A stretch of DNA of 32,807 bases from Bacteroidia bacterium (GTDB lineage: Bacteria; Bacteroidota; Bacteroidia; B-17B0; Aurantibacillaceae), in contig JANYIQ010000105.1 of the NCBI GenBank assembly GCA_025362575.1, forward strand, positions 1-32,807, read 5' to 3'. A program made the translations under genes and the position numbers. Each line of letters starts with the position of its first letter. Positions within the stretch are counted from its first letter, which is position 1. Below the pieces are notes generated by a model. That model did no database searches. It saw only the letters and a list, made by a program, of their open reading frames with translations, and was not told where the DNA came from. This document shows positions 1-8,531 of the stretch, piece after piece.

Positions 1-1
1 T

Positions 2-664
2 CACATTGCTGCTACTTTTTTTGCTACCCACAATTCGACAATTTTAAAGCAAGTCGAAAAAATCGGCTTTCATGAAATAGGGATCCACCCTAATTTTAAT
101 TTTTTGTTAAATGGCCAGGGAGGCAATTATCAAAAGGTAATCGATGATCTTATTACTCTTTACCCCACTGCAGTGGGTATACGCTCCCACTCTTTAGCGC
201 ATTCTTGCCCCATGCTAATTTATTGTCTGGAAAAAGGTTTTAAATACGATTCCAACATTTACATTCCATTTGCAAAAAACATTAAAGCCTTTGATTATTT
301 TGGATTGACACGGATCCCTTATAACTGGGAAGATGACGGGCAGTGGGTTGCAGGAAAATCTTTCGACGATTGCGGACTTGACCTCACGGCTGAGTTGAAT
401 ATTTTTAGTTTCCATCCCATTCACATTTACCTGAACACACCTGATCAGGCCATGTACGAAAGCGTAAAGCATTTTTATCAGGTACCTGAAGAGCTTTTAA
501 AAAACAGGAATACAAGCATTCCGGGAACACGGGATCTATTCTTATTTCTATTAGATTATTGTACAAAAAATAACATTCATACATCTACTCTAAAACAGTA
601 TAACAATTTTTTGCGAGAAAACCCCATTAACCTCATGAATGAACCGCAAAAATATATTCACTAG
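2..664 (+). CDS. Polysaccharide deacetylase-like protein, 5' partial
   Basis: The frame is open from the left edge of the window, so the N-terminus is missing; the TTG at 104 is an internal leucine codon, not a start. The visible 220 residues contain HIAATFFATHNS, then GIHPNFN and RSHSLAHSC, the pattern of a polysaccharide deacetylase (NodB-like, carbohydrate esterase 4) fold in which the histidines would bind the metal, and later FSFHPIHIYLNTP. Such WbmS-like enzymes occur in O-antigen and capsule loci and are thought to remove N-acetyl groups from a sugar or glycan; the substrate here is unknown. The stop overlaps the GTG start of the next gene by one base (TAGTG), so translation is probably coupled. 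Family assignment is fairly secure; substrate is inference. Confidence 0.75.
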   Translation, partial: HIAATFFATHNSTILKQVEKIGFHEIGIHPNFNFLLNGQGGNYQKVIDDLITLYPTAVGIRSHSLAHSCPMLIYCLEKGFKYDSNIYIPFAKNIKAFDYFGLTRIPYNWEDDGQWVAGKSFDDCGLDLTAELNIFSFHPIHIYLNTPDQAMYESVKHFYQVPEELLKNRNTSIPGTRDLFLFLLDYCTKNNIHTSTLKQYNNFLRENPINLMNEPQKYIH

Positions 665-1776
665 TGGATCAAAGTAAATTCATTCAGAAAAATTTAAAAT
701 TCACGGGAAAAATTATTTCTACCCTTGATATTTCTCTTGATGGACTTACAACTCTAACGGAATGTGCCAGCGGAGCCTATGCTTATACTCCCGTAACTGC
801 CTTACTTTGCGGGGCAAAAGTAATTGCCTTTGGAAAAGATACCCGCTATGGTTCCTTTGAAGAAAATAAGAAAAATATTCTCGAGATCATTTCAAATATT
901 GATCCGGCTTTGGTCAAAAACATTCAGTTTACAAATTCAAAAAATGATATTGATGCCGCTGCCATTGATATCTGCACCAATAGCGGTATGTTAAGGCCAA
1001 TAGGTTCTGAACTCATAAAGTGTTTTAAGAAAACCTGCGTACTACCGTTGATGTGGGGAACATGGGAATTCAGGAAAAGTGATCTTGATATTTCAGCCTG
1101 TCAGCAGTACAACATTCCTGTTATAGGAACCAATGAATATTACAAGCCGACAGATTTTACAATAATAGAAGCGCTCCTTGGCCTCAAAATTTTATTCGAC
1201 ATGAATGTGGCTGTTGGCAGTTGCAGAATTGTTCTGATTGGCGGGAAAATTCCAGCTGATCAGATCGCTCATCTATATGAAAGAATTGGAATTGATTTTA
1301 TCTGGTTCTCACCTACCGGAAAAGAAAGGCCAAAAAATTGCCATCCCTATTCCGAACTTAAAAAAATAAAGGACTTAGAATATGTAGATGCATTTATTTG
1401 CGCTGAACACAGCGACCCTATTCTGATTGCCGGTAAAGATGGTTTAATTACATTCAAAGAAATTCACGCAGCACATCCCCTGGCAATATGGGGACATATT
1501 GTAGGGAACGTTGATACAGAGGAGCTAAAAACGTCCGGACTATCTTATTATCCGGAAACAATTTTAGGGTTTGGATATCAAACTTATGGAACTGAAAATT
1601 TAGGATTCGAACCCGTCATCCAGTTAAACGCCTGCGGTTTAAAAGTCGGAGAAATTGCAGCTAAAGAAAGACTGGAAGGAAGAACCATTGAACAAACAAT
1701 TAAAAAAACAGTAGACCATGGAATTGGACAAGATTTTGAAGGAGGATTCCTTCAGTTCAAACCCAAAAAGAACTGA
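664..1776 (+). CDS. Unrecognised 370-residue protein of the glycan locus
   Basis: I do not recognise this family. The start is GTG, overlapping the stop of the deacetylase by one base. The N-terminal third (about residues 28-75) reads like an alpha/beta unit: LTECASGAYAYTPVTALLCG, then VIAFGKDTRYGSFEENK. A central stretch near residues 185-215 (SCRIVLIGGKIPADQI followed by IDFIWFSPTG) looks like one beta-alpha-beta unit of a Rossmann-type fold, distantly recalling NAD-binding proteins such as adenosylhomocysteinase, but a classical GxGxxG is absent. There is no signal peptide or clear membrane segment, so it should be cytoplasmic. Its place between a deacetylase and an acyltransferase suggests a role in making or modifying a sugar precursor. 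The 3' end overlaps the next gene by 59 bases if that gene starts at 1718. Confidence 0.6.
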   Translation: MDQSKFIQKNLKFTGKIISTLDISLDGLTTLTECASGAYAYTPVTALLCGAKVIAFGKDTRYGSFEENKKNILEIISNIDPALVKNIQFTNSKNDIDAAAIDICTNSGMLRPIGSELIKCFKKTCVLPLMWGTWEFRKSDLDISACQQYNIPVIGTNEYYKPTDFTIIEALLGLKILFDMNVAVGSCRIVLIGGKIPADQIAHLYERIGIDFIWFSPTGKERPKNCHPYSELKKIKDLEYVDAFICAEHSDPILIAGKDGLITFKEIHAAHPLAIWGHIVGNVDTEELKTSGLSYYPETILGFGYQTYGTENLGFEPVIQLNACGLKVGEIAAKERLEGRTIEQTIKKTVDHGIGQDFEGGFLQFKPKKN

Positions 1777-2329
1777 GTTGATCAAAGATCTTTTTGATCT
1801 GCAATATGCTTTGCGGGACATTACATTTCGTGATTTCAAACGCACCAATCCTTTTCAGGAGGATCTTACCGACTGGAAAGAACGCGGTGAGTTTCTGTTT
1901 GGTAAAGGAAAAAATATAACCGTTTACAATTCAGTTTCATTTGCAGGTGATGTTAAAGTGGGCGAAAATACATGGATCGGTCCTTATGTTGAATTGGACG
2001 GAACAGGCGGATTGGAAATAGGAAATTTCTGTTCTATTTCTGCTAACGTGAACATTGCAACACACGATACTGTTAAATGGGCACTTTCGGGCGGAAAACA
2101 TCCTTACGAATATGCGCCGGTTAAAATTGGAAATAATTGCTTTATTGGAAACGGCGCTATCATCAATAAAGGTGTAACTATCGGCAACAATGTTTTAATT
2201 GGTTCCGGAGCAATTGTTACTAAAGACATTCCTGATTTTTCGATCGCGGTGGGAGTTCCGGCAAAAGTAACGGGAAAAGTTATACTTATGGAGAATGACG
2301 TTAAATTGGAATTCTTTGATCAGAAATAA
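1718..2329 (+). CDS. Left-handed beta-helix (hexapeptide) acyltransferase
   Basis: A protein of 203 residues with hexapeptide repeats from about residue 75 to 190: VKVGENTWIGPYVELDG, LEIGNFCSISANVNIATHD, VKIGNNCFIGNGAIINKG and VTIGNNVLIGSGAIVTKD, ending in the typical GVPAKVTGK turn. This is the WbbJ/NeuD-like sugar O- or N-acetyltransferase fold, a trimer using acetyl-CoA; the histidine in NIATHDT is the likely catalytic base. The ATG at 1718 lies 59 bases inside the previous gene. A TTG at 1778, two bases after the previous stop, is an alternative start giving 183 residues. It probably acetylates a sugar nucleotide or glycan residue made by this locus. The fold is clear; the acceptor is not. 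Confidence 0.88.
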   Translation: MELDKILKEDSFSSNPKRTELIKDLFDLQYALRDITFRDFKRTNPFQEDLTDWKERGEFLFGKGKNITVYNSVSFAGDVKVGENTWIGPYVELDGTGGLEIGNFCSISANVNIATHDTVKWALSGGKHPYEYAPVKIGNNCFIGNGAIINKGVTIGNNVLIGSGAIVTKDIPDFSIAVGVPAKVTGKVILMENDVKLEFFDQK

Positions 2330-2335
2330 AACAGC

Positions 2336-3571
2336 GTGATCAGGAAAGTTTTTATAGGTACTCAGAACATTGCCTCACAAATCCCGGATTGGAAAAAGGG
2401 TTTTAATGCAAATGGAGTGGAAACAATGACCGCTATAAGCGAAGTTAATTCTGTGATCATAAGTGGTGAGGTAGATTACAATTTCTCGACCATGAAAAGA
2501 TATTGGTTTGGAGGATTGAGACCAAGAAGTCTGCAATTAAAACTACAGGAATATTTTCGTCCTAATAAAAGAGTTTGGAGAAAAGCCATCCGTGAATGCG
2601 ATGCCTTTATGTTTATTTGGGATTCATTTCAACCGGATAAAAGTGATTATAAAACTCTAAAAGAAAAAGGTAAAAAAATAATTACTTTATTTTGCGGCGA
2701 TGATATACGATGGTATTATGCCATGAAACAACATTTCAGTTCAGAAGGCCACGCACCATTGGAATATCCTGATTATGATTACTCATTAATGCACTTAGAA
2801 AGTAAACTTAACTATTTAAGAATTGCTGAAAAATATTCCGACATTATTGTTTCTGTTCCCGATCAAAGTCAAATGGCATTAAGGCCTTATATGTTTTTTT
2901 CGACAATAATCGATATTGAAAGCATTAAAGAAAATACAAATCAGGCACAAGTCCCTTTAATTGTTCATGCCCCATCTAATCGTGAAATCAAGGGCACAAA
3001 ATATATCTTACAGGCAATAGAAAAATTGCAAGCGAACGGAATCAAGTTTGAATTTAAATTGGTTGAAAATGTATCTCATGCCGAAGCTCTAAAATATTAT
3101 GAACAAGCAGATATAGTTATTGGTCAGTTAGGCGGCGGTTTAGGTAAGCAGGGCATGGAAGTGTTAGCAAGTGGAGCTGTACTTTTAAATGGTCTGCATA
3201 GAATGTGTGTTATAAGCGACCAATACCTGGAAGAAATTCCTGCGATCAACATTGATAAGGGAAATATTTTTACTGTTTTATCAGAAATCATACCAGATCT
3301 CAGCAAAAGAAAAGAACTAGCAAAAAAAGGAAGGGCCTTTATCGAAAAATATCACAATCCGGTTACAATGACTAAAAAAATATTAATGGCTCTTGAAAAA
3401 GATAGTCTTAAAATGGACTGCGACATTTATCCAACTTTTTTCAGAGAACAGTTCATTCCTGAATCAAAGGAGAGCATTCAAGTATACAACAAATGGACCG
3501 ATACTGTAAAAGATTGCGTTTGGTATAAAAAGTATGTTAAACCGGGAGAACACGAAGGTTTAAAATTTTAA
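2336..3571 (+). CDS. Glycosyltransferase, GT-B fold (GT4-like)
   Basis: A 411-residue protein starting at a GTG six bases after the previous gene. The C-terminal half looks like a nucleotide-sugar-binding Rossmann domain: IVHAPSNREIKGTKYILQA (about residues 208-226), then ADIVIGQLGGGLGKQGMEVLASGA, where the glutamate near the end matches the conserved acidic position of GT4 enzymes. The N-terminal half has IITLFCGDDIRWYYAM, as expected of an acceptor-binding domain. No membrane segments are evident. It should add one sugar to the surface glycan at the cytoplasmic face. The next gene begins directly after its stop codon. Donor and acceptor cannot be read from the sequence. Confidence 0.8.
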   Translation: MIRKVFIGTQNIASQIPDWKKGFNANGVETMTAISEVNSVIISGEVDYNFSTMKRYWFGGLRPRSLQLKLQEYFRPNKRVWRKAIRECDAFMFIWDSFQPDKSDYKTLKEKGKKIITLFCGDDIRWYYAMKQHFSSEGHAPLEYPDYDYSLMHLESKLNYLRIAEKYSDIIVSVPDQSQMALRPYMFFSTIIDIESIKENTNQAQVPLIVHAPSNREIKGTKYILQAIEKLQANGIKFEFKLVENVSHAEALKYYEQADIVIGQLGGGLGKQGMEVLASGAVLLNGLHRMCVISDQYLEEIPAINIDKGNIFTVLSEIIPDLSKRKELAKKGRAFIEKYHNPVTMTKKILMALEKDSLKMDCDIYPTFFREQFIPESKESIQVYNKWTDTVKDCVWYKKYVKPGEHEGLKF

Positions 3572-4762
3572 ATGCAAAAAAAGACTGTTCTTCTTTTAAA
3601 GTTAAGCAATCTGCGTTCCGCACCAAGGGTTCAAAGAACATTTTGGGCAATAAAAGACAAGTTTGATGTGACTACGGCAGGTTATGACTCTATCAGCGAT
3701 CAAAATGAAAAATTTATAGACCTAAAAGAATACCGAGATATTAAAGATCCGACAATTGATTTTCATTTGAAATACCCATATATCTTACGAAAAACAGTTT
3801 CTGCTTTTGTAAACATTTTTGTTCTTAAAGGATATTCTAAAACATCTTATTTTCAGAATCAATTCTGGAATTTAAAACATAAAGCCATATTAAAACGGCT
3901 GGGAAAAGAAAAATACGATATCGTTATCGGACATGGAATAGATACCTGGCCGATCGCATACGAGTTATCAAAAAAAGAAAGTTCTAAATTGGTTTTTAAC
4001 GCTCATGAATATTACCCGCTTGAATTTGAAGAGAATGCCAGCTGGATTAAATATGAAAAACCATTAAGCGAATTTATCTGTAAAACCTATTTGCCAAAAG
4101 CCGATCTGATATTCAGTGTAACTGAAAGTATTACCGAAAAATATAAAAATGAATTTTCCGTCAATCCGGTTACTATTACCAATGCAGCTTCATTTCAAGA
4201 TATCAAGCCCTACCTGGAGTTTGATTCTATAAAAATAATTCATCATGGCGCCGCTTTACGCGGACGAAAGATTGAAGACATGATAGACTGCGCGAAATTA
4301 CTTGATGAGCGATTCACTTTTGATTTAATGCTGGTTCCAAATGATGAAGATTATGTCACGGAATTAAAACTAAAAATCAAAGATTATCCTAGAATTAATA
4401 TCATCGATCCGGTGCCATATCCACAAATTCCTCAATTCATAAGTAAATATCATATAGGTTTATATATTCTCCCTAAAAATAATTTTAACAACGAAATGGC
4501 CCTTCCCAATAAATTTTTTGAATTTGTACAGGCCCGATTGATGTTAGCAATTTCACCAAACCATGAGATGGCCAGCATAGTTAATAAATATAAAATAGGA
4601 ATAGTGGCTCAAGATTATTCTTATAAGTCCTTGGCGAAAAAGGTTAATAGTCTTTTGACAGAAGAAATTAAATCCTATAAATTAAATACTGTTATTTGTG
4701 CCCGGGAACTCAATGCAGAGAAAAATGCTGAAATTATTTTAAAAAATCTTGAAAGCTTGTAA
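3572..4762 (+). CDS. Glycosyltransferase, GT4-like
   Basis: A 396-residue protein with an ATG directly after the previous stop. The N-terminus (KKTVLLLKLSNLRSAPRVQR) is a typical GT-B first strand with an acceptor loop. Residues near 115-145 carry YDIVIGHGIDTWPIAYEL and LVFNAHEYYP, common in this group. The C-terminal domain contains IIHHGAALRGRKIEDMI, where the donor phosphates would bind, and ALPNKFFEFVQARLMLAIS, equivalent to the PNKLFEYMAAG motif whose glutamate contacts the donor sugar. It is a cytoplasmic enzyme that transfers a sugar to the lipid-linked or growing glycan. Only two bases separate it from the first amidotransferase gene, which supports joint expression. Confidence 0.87.
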   Translation: MQKKTVLLLKLSNLRSAPRVQRTFWAIKDKFDVTTAGYDSISDQNEKFIDLKEYRDIKDPTIDFHLKYPYILRKTVSAFVNIFVLKGYSKTSYFQNQFWNLKHKAILKRLGKEKYDIVIGHGIDTWPIAYELSKKESSKLVFNAHEYYPLEFEENASWIKYEKPLSEFICKTYLPKADLIFSVTESITEKYKNEFSVNPVTITNAASFQDIKPYLEFDSIKIIHHGAALRGRKIEDMIDCAKLLDERFTFDLMLVPNDEDYVTELKLKIKDYPRINIIDPVPYPQIPQFISKYHIGLYILPKNNFNNEMALPNKFFEFVQARLMLAISPNHEMASIVNKYKIGIVAQDYSYKSLAKKVNSLLTEEIKSYKLNTVICARELNAEKNAEIILKNLESL

Positions 4763-4764
4763 AT

Positions 4765-6522
4765 ATGTGTGGCATCGCAGGAATATTATCTTTTAGTGGT
4801 GAGAAAGTTGACACGGCTTCATTAAGAAAAATGACCGACGCCATTCAGCATCGCGGTCCTGATGGTGAGGGTCATTGGCTTAATTCTGAATCTAACATAG
4901 GATTTGGACACCGCCGCCTTTCCATTATCGACTTATCTTCGAATGCCAGCCAGCCAATGCATTATGCAGATGGTCGTTTTACTATAACCTTTAATGGTGA
5001 AATTTACAATTACATTGAATTAAAACTTCAACTAATAAAAGAAGGTTACAAATTTCATTCTGAAAGTGACACTGAAGTTCTTCTGGCCTTGTACATGCAG
5101 AAAGGTCCCGAATGTTTAAACGAACTTGACGGTATGTTTTCATTTGCGATCTGGGATGAACAGAAACAGGAATTATTCTGTGCCCGCGATCGATTTGGTG
5201 AAAAGCCCTTTCATTATTATAAAGATTCTGGAAAATTTATCTTCGCTTCTGAAATAAAACAATTCTGGCCAATAGGAATTAAAAAAATAATTAACCAGAA
5301 AAGATTACAGGATTTTATTTCTCTGGGGCATACGGATGATTATCAAAATATGGAAAATTCGTTCTACGATTCCATAAAACGATTGGATGCCGCTTCTTAT
5401 ATAATTATAAGCCATAATGGATCCATCACAAAAAAGAAATACTGGGCAATTGAAAACACCACACCAACCTTTTCAGGAAATCTTGAGGAAGCAAAACGTG
5501 AATTCTTGTCATTATTTACTGACTCGATCCGCATAAGATTACGTTCTGATGTACCTGTTGGCTCAAGCCTTTCCGGTGGTTTGGATTCTTCAAGCATTGT
5601 AATGTTGATCGACAGATTAAAAGGTAATGAATTAAAACAAAATACATTTTCGGCACGCTTTAAAAATTTCTCTAAAGATGAAGGAAAACACATTGAAGAA
5701 GTGGTAAAGGCTTGTAAAAACATAGAAGTGCATTATACCTGGCCTGACGAAGATTATTTTTTGAACGCTTTTGATAGAGTAGTTTATCATCAGGATGAAC
5801 CTTTTGGCTCAGCAAGCATTGTTGCTCAATGGAGTGTGATGGAACTGGCAAAAAAAAACAATGTTACCGTGTTAATGGACGGACAGGGTGCAGATGAGCA
5901 ATTGGCCGGCTATTTACCTTACTACACACGTTACCTTGATCAGTTATTCTATAATGACAAGAAAAAATACTTTCAGGAATATCCCGCGTATAATAAAATT
6001 CTCGGACAGGCATCGCCACACATACCACTATATAAACGAGAAACTCCCCGAATGAAAGTCGGGCGTTACAAAAGAATTCTTTTAAATCAATCAATGCCCA
6101 TTGGCTCAGATGATCTTCAGAAAAAATTAATTTCAGACACCACAGGCGAAGGGTTAAAAATACTTTTACGCTACGCAGATCGGAATTCGATGGCACACTC
6201 ACGCGAGGTTCGCCTGCCTTTTTTAAGTCATAAACTTGTAGAATTTGTATTTAGTCTTCCCGATGAATTCAAATTACACATGGGTTGGACAAAGTACATA
6301 TTACGAAGATCCATGGAAGAAATACTTCCTCCTTCTATTTGCTGGAGAAAAGACAAAATTGGTTACGAACCGCCCCAAGAGAATTGGCTGAATACACCGG
6401 AGATACAGTTGCAAATACAGAAGTCTTCCCAATTCTTTAATATTCCCACTGAAGAAAATAGTAAAGTGAGTTATGTTAATTCGAAAAACTGGCGCTTATT
6501 ACTTGCGCACAAGTATGCTTAA
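4765..6522 (+). CDS. asnB: Asparagine-synthase-type glutamine amidotransferase, copy 1
   Basis: A complete 585-residue enzyme with both domains of AsnB. The N-terminal glutaminase domain starts MCGIAGILSF, with Cys2 as nucleophile once Met1 is removed, followed by QHRGPDGEG, HRRLSIIDLS, FNGEIYNY and RDRFGEKPFHY. The C-terminal synthetase domain has the PP-loop SLSGGLDSSSIV at about residues 268-279, then MDGQGADEQLAGY and the RYADRNSMAHSREVRLPF stretch. The family takes ammonia from glutamine and adenylates a carboxylate. In glycan loci such paralogs are usually thought to amidate uronic acids or related sugars rather than to make asparagine, and this context favours that role. It shares roughly 70% identity, judged by eye, with the second copy over the glutaminase domain. 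Its old partner gene, now broken, follows at 6529. Confidence 0.92.
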   Translation: MCGIAGILSFSGEKVDTASLRKMTDAIQHRGPDGEGHWLNSESNIGFGHRRLSIIDLSSNASQPMHYADGRFTITFNGEIYNYIELKLQLIKEGYKFHSESDTEVLLALYMQKGPECLNELDGMFSFAIWDEQKQELFCARDRFGEKPFHYYKDSGKFIFASEIKQFWPIGIKKIINQKRLQDFISLGHTDDYQNMENSFYDSIKRLDAASYIIISHNGSITKKKYWAIENTTPTFSGNLEEAKREFLSLFTDSIRIRLRSDVPVGSSLSGGLDSSSIVMLIDRLKGNELKQNTFSARFKNFSKDEGKHIEEVVKACKNIEVHYTWPDEDYFLNAFDRVVYHQDEPFGSASIVAQWSVMELAKKNNVTVLMDGQGADEQLAGYLPYYTRYLDQLFYNDKKKYFQEYPAYNKILGQASPHIPLYKRETPRMKVGRYKRILLNQSMPIGSDDLQKKLISDTTGEGLKILLRYADRNSMAHSREVRLPFLSHKLVEFVFSLPDEFKLHMGWTKYILRRSMEEILPPSICWRKDKIGYEPPQENWLNTPEIQLQIQKSSQFFNIPTEENSKVSYVNSKNWRLLLAHKYA

Positions 6523-6528
6523 ACCATA

Positions 6529-6720
6529 ATGGCAAACATTGCCTTATTTATATATGGAATTGGAAACATTAAAGGTGGCGGAGGCGCCGAGCGTTTCTTT
6601 GCCGATTTTTTTGACGAGTACACCAGCTCTAAAATCTTAAAAAACAAACTGTATTACATCATTGATGAAAACTCTGTTCGAAGTTTGAATGTGTGGAATA
6701 GCCGGCATATTATCCTTTGA
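6529..6720 (+). pseudogene. 5' remnant of a GT4 glycosyltransferase, cut off by asnB copy 2
   Basis: Only the first 54 or so codons of a glycosyltransferase survive. They align without frameshift to the N-terminus of the intact enzyme at 8532: about 29 of 54 positions are identical, including the shared block GGGGAERFF and DFFDEY. Similarity stops exactly where the ATG of the second amidotransferase begins (6689); the last codons are out-of-frame reading of that gene, up to a TGA at 6718-6720. A normal GT4 protein has 350-400 residues and needs a C-terminal donor domain, so this product cannot be a working transferase. It might still be translated as a 63-residue peptide and keep translation coupled into the next gene. 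It is best explained as a scar of duplication or recombination. Confidence 0.85.
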
Positions 6721-8527
6721 TCAATCGCCTGTAACCGCAGTCGATGTGAAAAAAATGACAGATGCCATTCTGCACAGAGGTCCTGATGGCGAAGGGCAAT
6801 GGCTAAATTCAAAACAAAATATTGGCTTAGGGCATCGCCGTTTATCCATCATTGATCTTTCCGAAAGTGGCCAACAGCCCATGCATTACGCCAACGGACG
6901 ATACACCATAACTTTTAATGGAGAAATATACAACTACATTGAATTAAGACTGGAATTAATTAAAGACGGTTTTGTTTTTCATTCAGAATCAGATACCGAA
7001 GTTTTACTAGCGCTGTTCCAACAAAAAGGAAAAGATTGTTTAAAATTCTTAGATGGCATGTTTGCATTTGCTATTTGGGACGAAAAAGAACAACAATTAT
7101 TTTGTGCCCGCGACAGGTTCGGAGAAAAACCCTTCTTCTATTATCTCGATTCTACAAAATTTTTATTTTCGTCGGAGATAAAACAACTACTTACCCAGGT
7201 CAAAAAAGAAACTAATCCTCAAACTTTATACTATTATCTTAATTATAGTATGGAAGGAGATCCTTCTGACTTTAAGCAAACTTTTTTTAAGGATATTTAC
7301 AGGCTAGACCCTTCCACCTGCATGACAGTATTTTCAAACGGAAAACTCAAAAAAGAAAAATACTGGGGTATCGAACTGAAAGAGCCTGTTAAAATTTCTT
7401 TATCCGATGCAATAGAAAAATTTAATTTTTTGTTTCAGCAATCCATAAAAAGAAGATTAAGATCGGACGTGCCGGTTGGCTCTTGCTTATCGGGCGGACT
7501 CGATTCTTCTTCCATTGTTCTAACTATTGATGATCTTAAATCAAAAGGACATGTTCAAAAAACATTTTCGGCTAGATTTAAAAATTTTGAAAAAGATGAA
7601 GGTAATTTCATTGAAGAAGTAGTAAAAAAAGCCAAAAATATTGAACCACATTCTGTATGGCTTAATGAAAATGATTATATGGATAGCCTTGAAGCCATTA
7701 TTCGGCATCAGGACGAGCCTTTTGGAGGGGCCAGCGTTGTTGCACAATATCATGTAATGAAGCTGGCGAAAACAAATAACATCACTGTCTTAATTGACGG
7801 ACAAGGTTCAGATGAATACCTTGCCGGTTACACACCCTTTTTTACAACTTATTTAAATCAGCTATACGGAAGCTTTAGCAATGCCTACTCCCTGGAGAAA
7901 AAAATGATGTTCGAATATCATGGTTTAAAACATCAACTAAGCTTTAACGGAAAATTTCTTTTAAGGTACCCGAGTTTATTTAATACATTTAGCGGCGCCA
8001 AAAAACTGGTGTCGTCAGCTAAAAAAACAACTTTAGATAAACCCAAATCAGTTTTAAGCAGTAATTTCTTAAATTCATTTCAGTTTCATGATAACGTTAT
8101 TGGCAGAAATGATGATAACCTTAAAATTTCTCTCCGTGAAATTATTACAGGTACAGGATTTAACTCTCTTTTAAGGTATGCCGATCGGAACGCAATGGCA
8201 CATTCGGTAGAAGTTAGATTGCCTTTTTTATCTCACGAATTGGTTGAATTTGGTTTCAGCTTGCCCGATAACTTTTTGATACACGAAGGTTGGTCAAAGT
8301 TCATTTTAAGGAAAAGTCTTGAGCCCCTATTGCCTGAAAAAATTACCTGGAGAAAAGATAAAATAGGGTTTGCAGCTCCGCAGGATAAATGGCTTGAAAA
8401 TGACATTTCCAAAAAATTAGTCACCGATGCAAAACAGTATTTACTTTCACATGATGTTCTTTCGAAGGAGGGGGGAAAAGACATCGATCCCTGGAAAAGT
8501 ATAATGACTTATTATCTTCTCAAATAA
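6689..8527 (+). CDS. asnB: Asparagine-synthase-type glutamine amidotransferase, copy 2
   Basis: A complete 612-residue paralog of the enzyme at 4765. It keeps Cys2 (MCGIAGILSF), LHRGPDGEG, HRRLSIIDLS, the PP-loop SCLSGGLDSSSIV near residues 264-276, IDGQGSDEYLAGY and RYADRNAMAHSVEVRLPF, so both half-reactions should be intact. It is longer than copy 1 mainly around residues 390-470, where an extra segment (KKMMFEYHGLKHQL through SAKKTTLDKP) appears; this may mark a different acceptor. The start ATG lies inside the remnant of the preceding glycosyltransferase. The divergence between the copies shows that the duplication is old, or that one copy came from a related locus. Likely role: amidation of a carboxyl group on a sugar, with substrate distinct from copy 1. 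Confidence 0.92.
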   Translation: MCGIAGILSFDQSPVTAVDVKKMTDAILHRGPDGEGQWLNSKQNIGLGHRRLSIIDLSESGQQPMHYANGRYTITFNGEIYNYIELRLELIKDGFVFHSESDTEVLLALFQQKGKDCLKFLDGMFAFAIWDEKEQQLFCARDRFGEKPFFYYLDSTKFLFSSEIKQLLTQVKKETNPQTLYYYLNYSMEGDPSDFKQTFFKDIYRLDPSTCMTVFSNGKLKKEKYWGIELKEPVKISLSDAIEKFNFLFQQSIKRRLRSDVPVGSCLSGGLDSSSIVLTIDDLKSKGHVQKTFSARFKNFEKDEGNFIEEVVKKAKNIEPHSVWLNENDYMDSLEAIIRHQDEPFGGASVVAQYHVMKLAKTNNITVLIDGQGSDEYLAGYTPFFTTYLNQLYGSFSNAYSLEKKMMFEYHGLKHQLSFNGKFLLRYPSLFNTFSGAKKLVSSAKKTTLDKPKSVLSSNFLNSFQFHDNVIGRNDDNLKISLREIITGTGFNSLLRYADRNAMAHSVEVRLPFLSHELVEFGFSLPDNFLIHEGWSKFILRKSLEPLLPEKITWRKDKIGFAAPQDKWLENDISKKLVTDAKQYLLSHDVLSKEGGKDIDPWKSIMTYYLLK

Positions 8528-8531
8528 AACG

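Noticed and set aside
104-664. A start at the TTG at 104 for the first gene
   Set aside because: The frame is open to the window edge and the upstream codons encode conserved deacetylase sequence (HIAATFFATH, GIHPN), so the gene is cut by the edge and does not start at 104.
5397-6202. Two reading frames antisense to asnB copy 1
   Set aside because: They mirror conserved coding sequence of asnB and show no protein features of their own.
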